From contig NZ_STFZ01000014.1 of the NCBI RefSeq assembly GCF_005222845.1, forward strand, positions 399,517 through 463,516: a stretch of DNA of 64,000 nt. The letters run 5' to 3'. This DNA comes from Rhizobium sp. FY34. GTDB taxonomy: Bacteria > Pseudomonadota > Alphaproteobacteria > Rhizobiales > Rhizobiaceae. Of this stretch, positions 44,061 through 53,816 are shown one piece after another. The notes below the pieces were generated by a model. The model was not told where the DNA came from and searched no databases. It saw only the letters and a list, made by a program, of their open reading frames with translations. A program made the position numbers and the translations under genes. Position 1 is the first letter of the stretch. Each line of letters begins with the position of its first letter.

Positions 44061-45578
44061 ATGTCCAAATTGCAGGAAAATATCGAGAAGGCGCAAGCCT
44101 ATCTGGCCCGCTTCAAAGAGGCTGGCGTGCTCAACCGCATCGGCGGCGAAGACGTGGCCGCAGCCGACGGCACGACGTTCGAAACCATCTCGCCGGTTGA
44201 TCTGCAACCGCTTGCGAAGGTGGCGCGTGGCAAGGCTGCGGATATCGACCGGGCCGCCAAGGCGGCAAAGGCTGCGTTTGCCGATTGGGCTGCAATGCCG
44301 GGCGATCAGCGCAAGAAGCTGATGCACAAGATTGCCGATGCCATTGAGGCTCGCGCCGAAGAGATCGCCTTTGTCGAGGCGATGGATACCGGGCAATCGC
44401 TGAAATTTATGGCCAAGGCAGCGCTTCGCGGCGCGGAAAACTTCCGCTATTTCGCCGATCGCGCACCGGAAGCGCGCGATGGCAGGAGCATTCGTGCGCC
44501 GGGCCAGGTGAACATCACCACCCGCGTGCCAATCGGTCCGGTTGGCGTGATCACGCCGTGGAACACGCCTTTCATGCTGTCGACCTGGAAGATTGCACCG
44601 GCGCTTGCGAGCGGCTGCACCATCGTCCACAAGCCGGCGGAATTTTCGCCGCTCACCGCCCGTCTTCTGGTGGAAATCGCCGAAGGGGCCGGCCTGCCGA
44701 AGGGCGTGTGGAACCTCGTCAACGGTCTGGGTGAAGATGCTGGCAAGGCGCTGACCGAGCATCTGCTGATCAAGGCGATCGGCTTTGTCGGCGAAAGCCG
44801 CACCGGATCGATGATCATGAAACAGGGTGCCGATACCCTGAAGCGCGTTCATTTCGAGCTTGGCGGCAAGAACCCGGTGATCGTGTTTGCCGATGCCGAT
44901 CTGGAGCGCGCAGCCGATGCTGCCGTTTTCATGATCTACTCGCTGAACGGCGAGCGTTGCACCTCGTCCTCGCGTCTCCTGGTGGAAGAGAGCGTTTATG
45001 ACCGCTTCACCGCATTGGTGGCGGAAAAAGCCAAGCGTATCAAGGTTGGCCATCCGCTTGATCCGGAAACCGTGATCGGCCCGCTGATCCACCCGGTGCA
45101 TGAGAAGAAGGTTCTCGACTATATCGAGATCGGCAAGTCGGAAGGCGCCACGGTTGCCGCCGGCGGCGCGAAGTTCGATGGTCCAGGCGGCGGCTGCTAT
45201 GTTTCGCCGACACTGTTTACCGGCGCCAACAACCAGATGCGCATTGCACAGGAAGAGATTTTCGGCCCTGTGCTGACGGCCATTCCGTTCAAGGATGAAG
45301 CGGACGCGCTCAACATCGCCAATGACGTTCAATATGGCCTGACCGGCTATCTCTGGACCTCGGATGTGACGCGAGCCTTCCGCTTTACCGATCATCTCGA
45401 AGCCGGAATGATCTGGGTGAATTCGGAAAATGTGCGCCACCTGCCGACCCCGTTTGGCGGCGTGAAGAATTCCGGCATCGGCCGTGATGGCGGTGACTGG
45501 TCCTTCGATTTCTACATGGAAACCAAGAACGTCGCTTTTGCCACGCTGCCGCACGCCATCCAGAAGCTCGGCGGCTGA
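44061..45578 (+). CDS. hpaE: 5-carboxymethyl-2-hydroxymuconate semialdehyde dehydrogenase
   Basis: NAD-dependent aldehyde dehydrogenase of 505 residues. The substrate-specific HpaE pattern includes GPVGVITPWNTPFMLSTWKIAPAL, catalytic Glu in HFELGGKNP (about 270) and nucleophile Cys in LNGERCTSSSR (about 304; ERC replaces the common GQxC). It oxidises the ring-cleavage semialdehyde made by HpaD to the dicarboxylate used by HpaF. GAGGAAA upstream supports the start. Confidence 0.92.
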   Translation: MSKLQENIEKAQAYLARFKEAGVLNRIGGEDVAAADGTTFETISPVDLQPLAKVARGKAADIDRAAKAAKAAFADWAAMPGDQRKKLMHKIADAIEARAEEIAFVEAMDTGQSLKFMAKAALRGAENFRYFADRAPEARDGRSIRAPGQVNITTRVPIGPVGVITPWNTPFMLSTWKIAPALASGCTIVHKPAEFSPLTARLLVEIAEGAGLPKGVWNLVNGLGEDAGKALTEHLLIKAIGFVGESRTGSMIMKQGADTLKRVHFELGGKNPVIVFADADLERAADAAVFMIYSLNGERCTSSSRLLVEESVYDRFTALVAEKAKRIKVGHPLDPETVIGPLIHPVHEKKVLDYIEIGKSEGATVAAGGAKFDGPGGGCYVSPTLFTGANNQMRIAQEEIFGPVLTAIPFKDEADALNIANDVQYGLTGYLWTSDVTRAFRFTDHLEAGMIWVNSENVRHLPTPFGGVKNSGIGRDGGDWSFDFYMETKNVAFATLPHAIQKLGG

Positions 45579-45683
45579 TCAGGCTTTCGAACCCATTATA
45601 GGCGCGCGGCGGAGGGCCGCGCGGCCATCACCCCAGTCATTGACCGGTCGGCAATGTCCGTTCCGGTGCCCGAGGAGGAAACC

Positions 45684-46664
45684 ATGCCGCTGCCGAAATT
45701 CAATCTCTACCCGGCCTTCAACACCGTGCGTCTGAGCCACGTTGAGTTCGTGGTGAAGGATCTGGCTGCCAGCCGCGCCTTCTATGCCGATATTCTCGGC
45801 CTGCAGGTGACGGATGAGGATACAGAAACCGTCTATCTTCGTGCTCTGGAAGAGCGCGGACACCATTGCATCATCCTGAAGAAGGGCGATGTGGCAGCGG
45901 TCAATTTCCTGGCCATGAAGGTCTATTCGGAAGAGGACCTGGACAAGGCGAAAAGCTATTTCGATGCCAAGGGCCACACGACCTCATGGGTCGAGCGTCC
46001 CTTTCAGGGCCGCACGCTGCGCACCACGGACAATTTCGGCATTCCGCTGGAATTTTACCACAAGATGGACCGCCTGGCGCCGATCCACCAGAAATATGCG
46101 CTCTATCACGGCGTCAAGCCGTTGCGCATCGATCACTTCAACTGCTTCACGCCGGATGTCGATGCCTCCGTCGCCTTCTACAACGACATCGGTTTTCGCG
46201 TGACCGAATATACCGAGGACGACGAGAGCAAGAAGCTCTGGGCGGCCTGGATGCATCGCAAGGGCGGCGTGCATGACATGGCCTTTACCAATGGCGTTGG
46301 TCCGCGCCTGCATCACACCGCCTTCTGGGTGCCGACGCCGCTCAACATCATCGATCTGCTCGACCTGATGTCGACAACTGGCTATCTCGCTAATATCGAG
46401 CGTGGCCCCGGTCGCCACGGCATTTCCAATGCCTTCTTCCTCTATATTCTCGATCCGGACGGCCATCGTATCGAGATTTACTGCTCGGATTATCAGACCG
46501 TCGATCCGGATCTCGAGCCGATCAAATGGGACCTGAAGGACCCGCAGCGCCAGACGTTGTGGGGCGCTCCTGCCCCGCGCTCATGGTTTGAGCATGGCAG
46601 CAGTTTTGCCAATACGGCAACGCTTGAGCCGCTTTTGAAGGCCCAGCCGATCATTGCGCCGTGA
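45684..46664 (+). CDS. hpaD: Homoprotocatechuate 2,3-dioxygenase
   Basis: Extradiol ring-cleavage dioxygenase of the vicinal-oxygen-chelate type, 326 residues. The Fe/Mn ligands are the His of PLRIDHFNCFTP (about 153), His of RLHHTAFWVPTP (about 212) and Glu of GHRIEIYCSDY (about 264). It opens the ring of 3,4-dihydroxyphenylacetate to 5-carboxymethyl-2-hydroxymuconate semialdehyde. GAGGAGGAAA upstream selects the ATG at 45684. Enzymes of this lineage are sometimes Mn-dependent, so the metal is not settled. Confidence 0.92.
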   Translation: MPLPKFNLYPAFNTVRLSHVEFVVKDLAASRAFYADILGLQVTDEDTETVYLRALEERGHHCIILKKGDVAAVNFLAMKVYSEEDLDKAKSYFDAKGHTTSWVERPFQGRTLRTTDNFGIPLEFYHKMDRLAPIHQKYALYHGVKPLRIDHFNCFTPDVDASVAFYNDIGFRVTEYTEDDESKKLWAAWMHRKGGVHDMAFTNGVGPRLHHTAFWVPTPLNIIDLLDLMSTTGYLANIERGPGRHGISNAFFLYILDPDGHRIEIYCSDYQTVDPDLEPIKWDLKDPQRQTLWGAPAPRSWFEHGSSFANTATLEPLLKAQPIIAP

Positions 46665-46755
46665 GCGCGACGACCGATAGCGGGGAGGGGGCTGTCGCAA
46701 GCCTGCCTCCCCAATCCCTATTCCTGTCCAAAGTTTTGAGCGAGGGATGAAGCCG

Positions 46756-48210
46756 ATGACCTTGAACGACCCCACCTTGTTCCGCCAGGCTGCGCTCGTG
46801 GGCGGTGACTGGATCGCGGCTGATCCGGCCAATGCGATTGCCGTCACCAATCCGGCGACGGGCGTCGTCATCGGCCATGTGCCGAAGCTCGGTACCGCTG
46901 AAACCAAGGCGGCCATTGCCGCCGCGCAAGTCGCACAGGCGGAATGGGCGGCGCGCACCGCCAAGGACCGTGCCGGCATCCTGCGCAACTGGTTTAACCT
47001 GATGATGGAAAACCAGGAGGATCTCGGCCGTATCCTGACGCTGGAACAGGGCAAGCCGCTGGCGGAAGCCAAGGGCGAGATCGCCTATGGGGCAAGCTTC
47101 ATCGAATGGTTCGCCGAGGAAGCCCGTCGCGTCTATGGCGATATCATTCCCGGTCACCAGAAGGACAAGCGCATTCTGGTGATGAAGCAGCCGATCGGCG
47201 TGGTGGCCGCCATCACGCCTTGGAACTTCCCGAATGCCATGATCACCCGCAAGGCCGGTCCTGCCTTTGCCGCCGGCTGCGCCATGGTGCTGAAGCCGGC
47301 TTCGCAGACGCCGTTTTCGGCAATTGCGCTCGCGGTTCTGGCCGAACGTGCCGGCCTGCCGAAGGCGCTCTTCAGCGTGCTCACCGGATCGGCCCGTGAA
47401 ATCGGCGCCGAGATGACGGCAAATCCCGTGGTGCGCAAGCTGACCTTCACCGGATCTACCGAAGTGGGCGCAGAGCTTTACCGCCAGTCGGCCCCGACGA
47501 TTAAGAAACTCGGGCTGGAACTGGGCGGCAATGCGCCGTTCATCGTGTTCGATGATGCGGATCTTGATGCGGCCGTCGAAGGTGCCCTGATCGCCAAGTT
47601 CCGCAACAATGGCCAGACTTGCGTCTGCGCCAACCGGCTTTACGTCCAGGACGGTGTTTATGATGCCTTTGCACAGAAGCTTGCAACCGCTGTCGGCAAG
47701 CTGAAGACCGGCAATGGCTTCGATGAAGGCGTGGCGCTCGGTCCGCTGATCGACGAGGCGGCGCTCAAGAAGGTCGGCGAGCATGTGGCGGACGCCGTGT
47801 CCAAGGGCGCCACGATCCTGCAGGGCGGCAAGCCGCACGCGCTTGGCGGCACTTTCTATGAAGCGACGGTGCTTGCGAATGTGACGCAGGACATGGCGGT
47901 CGCCACCGAGGAAACCTTCGGACCCGTTGCTCCGCTGTTCCGGTTCAAGGATGAGGCCGATGTCATCGCCAAGGCCAATGACACCGAATTTGGCCTCGCC
48001 TCCTATTTCTACGCCAAGGATCTTGCCCGCGTGTTCCGCGTGGCGGAGGCGCTCGAATACGGCATGGTCGGCGTCAATACCGGCCTCATCTCAACGGCGG
48101 AAGCGCCGTTCGGCGGGGTCAAATCCTCGGGCCTTGGACGAGAAGGTTCCAAATACGGCATCGATGACTTCATCGAGATCAAATACGTTTGCCTCGGCGG
48201 TATCCAGTAA
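46756..48210 (+). CDS. gabD: Succinate-semialdehyde dehydrogenase
   Basis: GabD-type NAD(P)-dependent aldehyde dehydrogenase of 484 residues. Motifs: [25 protein letters not shown]-like coenzyme region, Glu in [13 protein letters not shown] (about 255), Cys in [11 protein letters not shown] (about 290). In this cluster it would oxidise succinate semialdehyde released by HpaI to succinate, closing the route to central metabolism. AGGG nine bases upstream favours the ATG at 46756; one at 46747 is too close to the AGGG. Confidence 0.9.
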   Translation: [484 protein letters not shown]

Positions 48211-48223
48211 AGGAAGCCCATTC

Positions 48224-49096
48224 ATGACCCATCCCCGTTTCGCCAGCTTTTCCACGTCCAAACGGACGGGCTACGGCCTGATCGTAGATGAGGGCGTCAT
48301 CGATCTGTCCCTGCGCTATGGCGATCGCTATGCGACGCTGCGCGAGGTGATTGAAGCCGGACAGCTTGGCGCCCTTGCAGAGGCTTGCCGTGATCTGCCG
48401 GTTGATTATCCCTTGAGCGAGATCACCTATGAAATCCCGGTTCCGGCTCCCGAAAAAATCATCTGCGTTGGCGTGAATTTCCCCGACCGCAACGAGGAAT
48501 ACAAGGACGGGCAGGCAGCACCCAGTAACCCCTCGCTGTTCATTCGCTTTCCGCGCTCCTTTACCGGCCATGACCGGCCACTTATCCGTCCGCCGGAAAG
48601 CCACCAACTCGATTACGAAGGCGAAATCACCATCGTCATCGGCAAGGGTGGTCGCCGCATTCCGCAAGCCGAAGCGCTCGACCATATCGCGGCGCTGACG
48701 CTGTGCAATGAAGGCACGCTGCGTGACTGGGTGCGTCACGCCAAGTTCAATGTCACGCAGGGCAAGAATTTCGATGCCTCCGGCTCCATCGGCCCCTGGC
48801 TTGTTCCTTACACAGACGAAAGCCAGCTTGCCGATATCAAGCTTGAAGCCCGCGTCAATGGCGAGGTGCGCCAGAGCGACCGCACCAGCCGGATGATTTT
48901 TTCGTTCCGGAAAATCATCAATTACGTGTCCACTTTCACGACGCTGGTTGCCGGCGATGTCATCGTCTGCGGCACGCCGACGGGCGCCGGCGCGCGCTTC
49001 GACCCACCGATCTGGCTGAAGCCGGGCGATGTGGTGGAGGTGGAAGCCGAAGGTATCGGACTGTTGCGCAACACCATTGCCGACGAGGTGCTGTGA
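48224..49096 (+). CDS. hpaG: Fumarylacetoacetate-hydrolase-family isomerase/decarboxylase (HpaG role)
   Basis: A 290-residue FAH-fold protein. Metal-site acids appear in DYEGEITIVIGKGG (about 125), and NVTQGKNFDASGSIGPWLVP and CGTPTGAG are family signatures. In the hpa pathway this position is filled by HpaG, which decarboxylates 5-oxopent-3-ene-1,2,5-tricarboxylate and isomerises the product. The classic HpaG is often longer with two FAH domains; this has one, so it may perform one or both steps. AGGAAG seven bases upstream fixes the start. Confidence 0.78.
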   Translation: MTHPRFASFSTSKRTGYGLIVDEGVIDLSLRYGDRYATLREVIEAGQLGALAEACRDLPVDYPLSEITYEIPVPAPEKIICVGVNFPDRNEEYKDGQAAPSNPSLFIRFPRSFTGHDRPLIRPPESHQLDYEGEITIVIGKGGRRIPQAEALDHIAALTLCNEGTLRDWVRHAKFNVTQGKNFDASGSIGPWLVPYTDESQLADIKLEARVNGEVRQSDRTSRMIFSFRKIINYVSTFTTLVAGDVIVCGTPTGAGARFDPPIWLKPGDVVEVEAEGIGLLRNTIADEVL

Positions 49097-49097
49097 C

Positions 49098-49901
49098 ATG
49101 CTGACGAAGGACCAGATCGCCGCTGCTGCCGGGAGCCTGGATGAGGCCGAGCGGACACGCATTCAGACCGGGCTTCTGTCACTGAAGCACCCGGACATCA
49201 CTATGGACGACGCCTACGCCATTCAGGCCGCCTGGGTGCAGAGGAAGGTGGCAGCGGGTCGAAAGGTGATCGGCTGGAAAATCGGGCTGACCTCCAAGGC
49301 CATGCAATATGCGCTGAACATCAATATCCCGGATTCCGGCGTGTTGTTCGATGACATGGTCTTCGAGGACGGCGCGACCGTGCCGAAGACCCGCTTCATC
49401 CAGCCGCGCATCGAGGCGGAAATCGCCTTCGTCATGAAGGCACCGCTGAAAGGACCCGGCGTCACGGTGTTCGATGTGCTGAACGCCACCGATTACGTGA
49501 CGCCGGCGCTGGAAATCCTCGACACACGTATCCTGCGCATTGATCCCGAAACGAAGAAGGCGCGCAATGTCTTCGACACGATTTCCGACAATGCCGCCAA
49601 TGCCGGCGTGGTCACCGGTGGCCGCGCCGTGCGGCCGGACCAGCTCGACATGCGCTGGATGGGCGCCATCGTTTCGCGCAATGCGGAAGTGGAAGAGACC
49701 GGGCTTGGCGCCGGCGTTCTCAACCAGCCGGCCCGCGGTGTGGCCTGGCTTGCCAACCGGCTTGCCCAGTATGGCGATGGCATAGAGGCCGGGCAGATCG
49801 TGCTGGCAGGCTCCTTCATCCGGCCGATCGAGGCGCGTCACGGCGATACGATCACGGCTGATTTCGGGCCTTACGGCTCGGTCAGTCTCTATTTCGAATA
49901 G
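49098..49901 (+). CDS. hpaH: 2-oxo-hept-4-ene-1,7-dioate hydratase
   Basis: A 267-residue hydratase of the HpaH/MhpD type. Features include [29 protein letters not shown], the metal-binding [13 protein letters not shown] and the late [23 protein letters not shown]. It hydrates 2-oxohept-4-ene-1,7-dioate to 4-hydroxy-2-oxoheptane-1,7-dioate, the HpaI substrate. It begins one base after the hpaG stop, so translation is likely coupled. Confidence 0.92.
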   Translation: MLTKDQIAAAAGSLDEAERTRIQTGLLSLKHPDITMDDAYAIQAAWVQRKVAAGRKVIGWKIGLTSKAMQYALNINIPDSGVLFDDMVFEDGATVPKTRFIQPRIEAEIAFVMKAPLKGPGVTVFDVLNATDYVTPALEILDTRILRIDPETKKARNVFDTISDNAANAGVVTGGRAVRPDQLDMRWMGAIVSRNAEVEETGLGAGVLNQPARGVAWLANRLAQYGDGIEAGQIVLAGSFIRPIEARHGDTITADFGPYGSVSLYFE

Positions 49902-49912
49902 GAGTTTGTTGC

Positions 49913-50722
49913 ATGCCCGCACCCGTCAACCGGTTCAAGCAGACATTGAAGGAAGGGCAGGTGCAGATCGGCCTGTGGCAGGCGCTCGCCAATCCCTATA
50001 CGGTCGAGATCTGCGCCGGCGCCGGCTATGACTGGCTGCTGCTCGACGCCGAACATGCACCGAACGATATTCCGCTTCTGCTGGCGCAATTGCAGGCCAT
50101 GCAGGGCTCACCCAGCCATCCAATCATCCGCCCGCCGATCGGCGAGACATGGATCATCAAGCAGTTGCTGGATATCGGCGCCCAGACGCTGCTGATACCC
50201 ATGGTGGAAAGCGGCGCGCAGGCGGCGGATCTGGTGAAAGCCACCCGATACCCGCCGCATGGCGTGCGGGGCGTTGGCGCAGCGCTCGCGCGTGCCTCGC
50301 GCTTCAATCGCATTCCCGATTATCTGCAGACCGCCAATGATGAAATCTGCCTGCTCTTGCAGGTGGAAAGCCGCGCCGGGCTTGCAGCCCTCGATGACAT
50401 TGCCGAAACCGACGGCGTGGACGGTGTCTTCATCGGGCCCGCCGATCTTGCCGCCGACATGGGTTTTCTTGGGCAACCCGGTGCGCCGGAAGTGCAGGCG
50501 GAAGTGGAAAAAGCGCTGGCAAGAATCCAGTCGCATGGCAAGGCCGCCGGCATCCTGATCGGAGATCTGGCGCTGGCCAAACGCTATGTGGAGCTTGGTG
50601 CCACCTTCGTCGCCATCGGCAACGACGTCACACTCTTCGCCAATGCCACCAACAAGCTCCTTGCGGATTTCAAGTCCGTGCAGCCGATCGCTGCATCCTG
50701 GGCGGGAGGGCAGGTTTACTGA
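49913..50722 (+). CDS. hpaI: 4-hydroxy-2-oxoheptanedioate aldolase
   Basis: Class II pyruvate aldolase of 269 residues (HpcH/HpaI family). Active-site features: GYDWLLLDAEHAPND with its His, Arg in RPPIGE, metal ligands Glu in LLQVESRAGL and Asp in GPADLAADMG. It splits 4-hydroxy-2-oxoheptane-1,7-dioate into pyruvate and succinate semialdehyde, the last hpa step. AGGAG upstream supports the ATG. A 200-bp spacer follows before the TRAP cassette. Confidence 0.93.
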   Translation: MPAPVNRFKQTLKEGQVQIGLWQALANPYTVEICAGAGYDWLLLDAEHAPNDIPLLLAQLQAMQGSPSHPIIRPPIGETWIIKQLLDIGAQTLLIPMVESGAQAADLVKATRYPPHGVRGVGAALARASRFNRIPDYLQTANDEICLLLQVESRAGLAALDDIAETDGVDGVFIGPADLAADMGFLGQPGAPEVQAEVEKALARIQSHGKAAGILIGDLALAKRYVELGATFVAIGNDVTLFANATNKLLADFKSVQPIAASWAGGQVY

Positions 50723-50797
50723 CGCATACGGGGTGCCGCAAGCGTCGGCGGCAGACCGGATATCATCTCTGACGGCACTCAAGCATGATGAATTTCT

Positions 50798-50821
50798 TGA
50801 CATGTAACATGGTAGTTGTCA
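50798..50821. promoter_or_regulatory. Operator upstream of the TRAP cassette, related to the site at 60058
   Basis: A 24-bp imperfect palindrome (9 of 12 symmetric positions) with outer arms TGACA and TGTCA around ATGTAACATGGTAGTT. The inner 16 bases match 12 of 16 of the perfect palindrome ATGTAACATGTTACAT beside the GntR gene at 60058-60073. It lies about 100 bp before dctP and is a likely site of the cassette's own regulator. Confidence 0.6.
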
Positions 50822-50922
50822 CAGTTTGAGCCTGGGATATTCAGGGCATTCCGCTTTCTGAGGAGGGGGTGGAAATGTCCAAAGCCGGGTCTCAACACAA
50901 AGTTTCACAAGGGAGGAAGACA

Positions 50923-51957
50923 ATGAAGATCATTTCCAGTGTGGTCGCCGCCACAATGCTGATGGTGGCAAGCGCCGCTCAGGCCGCGCCCGTCAAGCTC
51001 AAGTTCGCGCATTTCTGGGGTGCAAATTCTGGTCCGCACCAGGATTTTGCACTCGGCTGGGCCGATCAGGTCACGAAGTGCTCGGGTGGCGAGATTACCT
51101 TCGAATTTTACACCGCCGGTACGCAGCTCGGCAATGTGACGAAGCTCGAGGACGAGTTGCGCGCCGGCCTCGTGGATCTGGCGCATGGCCTGAACCATTT
51201 GCCGCGCAACCGCTTCACGCAGGCGACCATTATCGATACGCCGCTTCTGTCGAAAAGCGCCTATGCCAATTCCATGACGCTCTGGACCCTTTTCAAGGAG
51301 GGCGCGATTTCCAAGCCTTATGAAGGTCTGCAGGTGCTGGCGCTGCATGCGCATGCGGCGGGTCTCATCCACACCAAGGGCAAGGCGGTTCGCCTGCCGG
51401 AAGATCTGAAGGGCATGCGCATCCGTTCGCCATCGCCTGCCGCTGCATTGATGTTGCAGGAACTGGGGGCCGTGCCGGTTGGCCTGCCGCCGGGCGAGAC
51501 CTATGAAGCGATTTCCAAGGGCACGGCGGATGGCACGATTTTCCCCTGGGAAGGCGTTGCCGGCTTCAAGCTTGCCGAAGTGCTCGACTATTCGTCGGAC
51601 CTGAAGCTCAACGCCGCATCCTTCTGGTTTGCGATGAATGAGAACAAATACAAGTCATTGAGCGATACACAGCGCAAATGCGTTGACGAGGCCTCCTATG
51701 AGCCGCTGGTGAAAAAGGCCGGCGATTACTGGGCCAAGTGGGACAAGCCCGGTCTGGAGCAGACCAAGGCTGCCGGCAACGAGATCATCGAACCGGATGC
51801 CGCAGCCCAGGCTGCCTGGCAGACGGCGATGAAGCCGGTGATTGCGAGCTACCTGGCATCGCTGAAGAAGGACGGCTTTGCCAATGCGGACGAAGTCTAC
51901 CAGCGGGCGCAGCAGCTCGTGCCGCAATACGAGGCGGAATATCTCTCGCGCAAGTAA
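50923..51957 (+). CDS. TRAP transporter solute-binding protein (DctP type)
   Basis: Periplasmic DctP-type binding protein of 344 residues with signal peptide (about 1-20, AQA-AP). It binds an organic acid; the conserved carboxylate-clamping Arg lies in LKGMRIRSPSP (about 165). LKFAHFWGANSG at the mature start and FPWEGVAGFKLAEV near 205 are family marks. GGGAGGA before the ATG at 50923 fixes the start. With the next two genes it forms a complete TRAP importer at the head of the second cassette. Confidence 0.9.
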   Translation: MKIISSVVAATMLMVASAAQAAPVKLKFAHFWGANSGPHQDFALGWADQVTKCSGGEITFEFYTAGTQLGNVTKLEDELRAGLVDLAHGLNHLPRNRFTQATIIDTPLLSKSAYANSMTLWTLFKEGAISKPYEGLQVLALHAHAAGLIHTKGKAVRLPEDLKGMRIRSPSPAAALMLQELGAVPVGLPPGETYEAISKGTADGTIFPWEGVAGFKLAEVLDYSSDLKLNAASFWFAMNENKYKSLSDTQRKCVDEASYEPLVKKAGDYWAKWDKPGLEQTKAAGNEIIEPDAAAQAAWQTAMKPVIASYLASLKKDGFANADEVYQRAQQLVPQYEAEYLSRK

Positions 51958-52022
51958 TGGTCGCCGGCGGCATGGATCCTATCCGTGCCGCCTTTCTCAC
52001 GCTCCATTGAAGAAGCTGTCCC

Positions 52023-52511
52023 ATGAGGATTTTTGATTCCGTTTTCCGTTATCTCGCCTTGCTCGGCGCGGGTTCGTTTGCTGTTGCCACCTGCATTACC
52101 GTTGCCGATGTCGTCTTGCGCCAGTTTGCCAGCGGTGTTCTGGGTGCCGTGGATTATGTCCAGCTTTTCATCATGTCCGGCGCATTTCTGGCCATGCCCT
52201 ATGCCTTCCGCGTCAATGCGCATGTGACGCTGGATCTGGTCTCGGCGCTGCTGTCGCTGCGCGGCCAATGGCTGCTGGGCATCGTCGCCTTGTTTCTCAC
52301 ACTGGCTTTTTGCGCATTGCTGGCCTTCTATACCTCTGTGTCTGCCGCCGATATGCTGCAAAGCAGCGATATTTCCATGAATATCGGGCTCCCGATGTGG
52401 CTTTACTGGGTGCCCTTTGCGCTGGGCATGGTGGCATCGACGCTCGCGGTTGGTTTCAACATCATCGATACGCTTTCCGCGCAGGACGCCGGCAAGGCAG
52501 GTGTTGCATGA
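52023..52511 (+). CDS. TRAP transporter small permease (DctQ type)
   Basis: A 162-residue DctQ membrane subunit with four helices (about 12-32, 46-66, 85-107, 127-148) and the family VADVVLRQFASGVLGAVDYVQLF start. It joins the large permease DctM to form the Na+-coupled uptake channel. Its stop overlaps the dctM start (ATGA at 52508-52511), typical of TRAP operons. Confidence 0.88.
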   Translation: MRIFDSVFRYLALLGAGSFAVATCITVADVVLRQFASGVLGAVDYVQLFIMSGAFLAMPYAFRVNAHVTLDLVSALLSLRGQWLLGIVALFLTLAFCALLAFYTSVSAADMLQSSDISMNIGLPMWLYWVPFALGMVASTLAVGFNIIDTLSAQDAGKAGVA

Positions 52512-53806
52512 GCACGCCCGTCATCGGACTTCTCGGCTTTGTCGTTGCCATGGTGCTGACCTTTGCCGGCGTGCCGGTCAGCATTGCCATGGCGATTACC
52601 GGCGTTGCGGGCTTTGCGCTCATCAACGGCACGGATGGTGCCATCTATGTGCTTAGCTCCGCACCCTTCGAGGCGGTGTTTCCCTACAGCCTTTCCGTCA
52701 TTCCGCTGTTTGTCGCCATGGGCGTGTTTTCCTCGCATGCCGGCCTTTCCGCGAGCCTGTTCGGGGCGATGAATGGGTTGTTCGGGCGGTTTCGCGGCGG
52801 TCTTGCCATGGCCTCTGTCGGTGCATGCGCGATTTTCGGCGCCATCTGCGGCTCGTCCCTGGCAACGGCGGCCACAATGGGGCGCATCGCCGTGCCGGAA
52901 ATGATCCGTGCCGGCTATAAGCCAAGCCTTGCCGGCGCTTCCGTGGCGGCTGCCGGCACGCTTGGGGTTCTCATTCCGCCCTCTGTGCTGATGGTGATCT
53001 ATGCGCTCCTGACGGAAAATTCCATCGGCCAGTTGTTTGCCGCAGCGCTGTTTCCCGGCCTGCTGGCAACCTTTCTTTATATCGCGGCCGTCGTCATCGC
53101 CGTCAGGGTCAACCCCGAGCTTGCCCCGGCGGTCAACAGAGGCAAGGATGCGCCAAAGGCCAAGCTCGACAAATCCGTCGTGGCGGCCATCTCGCTGTTT
53201 GTCATCGTTATCGGCGGGCTCTATTCCGGCTTTTTCTCGGCCACGGAGGCTGCAGCCGTCGGCGCTTTCTGCGCGGCCATTCTTGCCGTCATCATGAAAA
53301 CGCCGATGAGCGGCATGATCGAAGCATCGCTGGAAACCGCGAAAACCTCGGCCATGATGTTCATGATCCTGATCGGGGCCGCACTGTTCAACTTCTTTAT
53401 CGAAGGCACAGGGCTTGCGAGTGTGATTGGCGACTGGATCAGCCAGTCCGGCCTGTCGCCAACGATGATCATGATCCTCATCATCGTCTTCTACCTGATC
53501 CTTGGATGCTTCATGGATTCGCTGTCCATGATTCTGCTGACCATCCCGATCGTCTATCCGATCGTCATCAATATCGGCTACGATCCCATCTGGTTCGGCA
53601 TCATCATCGTTTCGGTTGCCGAAATCGGCCTCATCACGCCACCGATCGGCATGAACCTGTTTGTCGTGCAGAATGTCGCGCCGCAAGTCAGCCAGAGGGA
53701 CATCATCTTCGGCATTCTGCCATTTGTCATGGCAGACGTGCTGCGAGTGTTCCTGTTCCTGGCTTTCCCGGCCATCGTTCTGTTCCTGCCGATGATGATG
53801 CGGTGA
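52508..53806 (+). CDS. TRAP transporter large permease (DctM type)
   Basis: A 432-residue DctM permease with about 12 helices. GVPVSIAMAITGVAGF, the ICGSSLATAATMGRIAVPEM segment and GCFMDSLSMILLTIPIVYPI are diagnostic of the ion-transporter superfamily fold. It translocates the organic anion delivered by the DctP-type protein. The ATG at 52508 overlaps the dctQ stop. Confidence 0.9.
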   Translation: MSTPVIGLLGFVVAMVLTFAGVPVSIAMAITGVAGFALINGTDGAIYVLSSAPFEAVFPYSLSVIPLFVAMGVFSSHAGLSASLFGAMNGLFGRFRGGLAMASVGACAIFGAICGSSLATAATMGRIAVPEMIRAGYKPSLAGASVAAAGTLGVLIPPSVLMVIYALLTENSIGQLFAAALFPGLLATFLYIAAVVIAVRVNPELAPAVNRGKDAPKAKLDKSVVAAISLFVIVIGGLYSGFFSATEAAAVGAFCAAILAVIMKTPMSGMIEASLETAKTSAMMFMILIGAALFNFFIEGTGLASVIGDWISQSGLSPTMIMILIIVFYLILGCFMDSLSMILLTIPIVYPIVINIGYDPIWFGIIIVSVAEIGLITPPIGMNLFVVQNVAPQVSQRDIIFGILPFVMADVLRVFLFLAFPAIVLFLPMMMR

Positions 53807-53816
53807 GGGCGCAGTG

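Noticed and set aside
43758..45554. 598-codon minus-strand frame opposite hpaE
   Set aside because: Shadow of hpaE/hpaF, with no recognisable domain.
47927..48223. N-terminal extension of the FAH-family gene into gabD
   Set aside because: It overlaps the gabD 3' end in another frame; AGGAAG before the ATG at 48224 and family alignment place the start there.
52268..52507. N-terminal extension of dctM into dctQ
   Set aside because: The extension is out-of-frame dctQ sequence; the ATGA overlap at 52508 is the normal TRAP arrangement.
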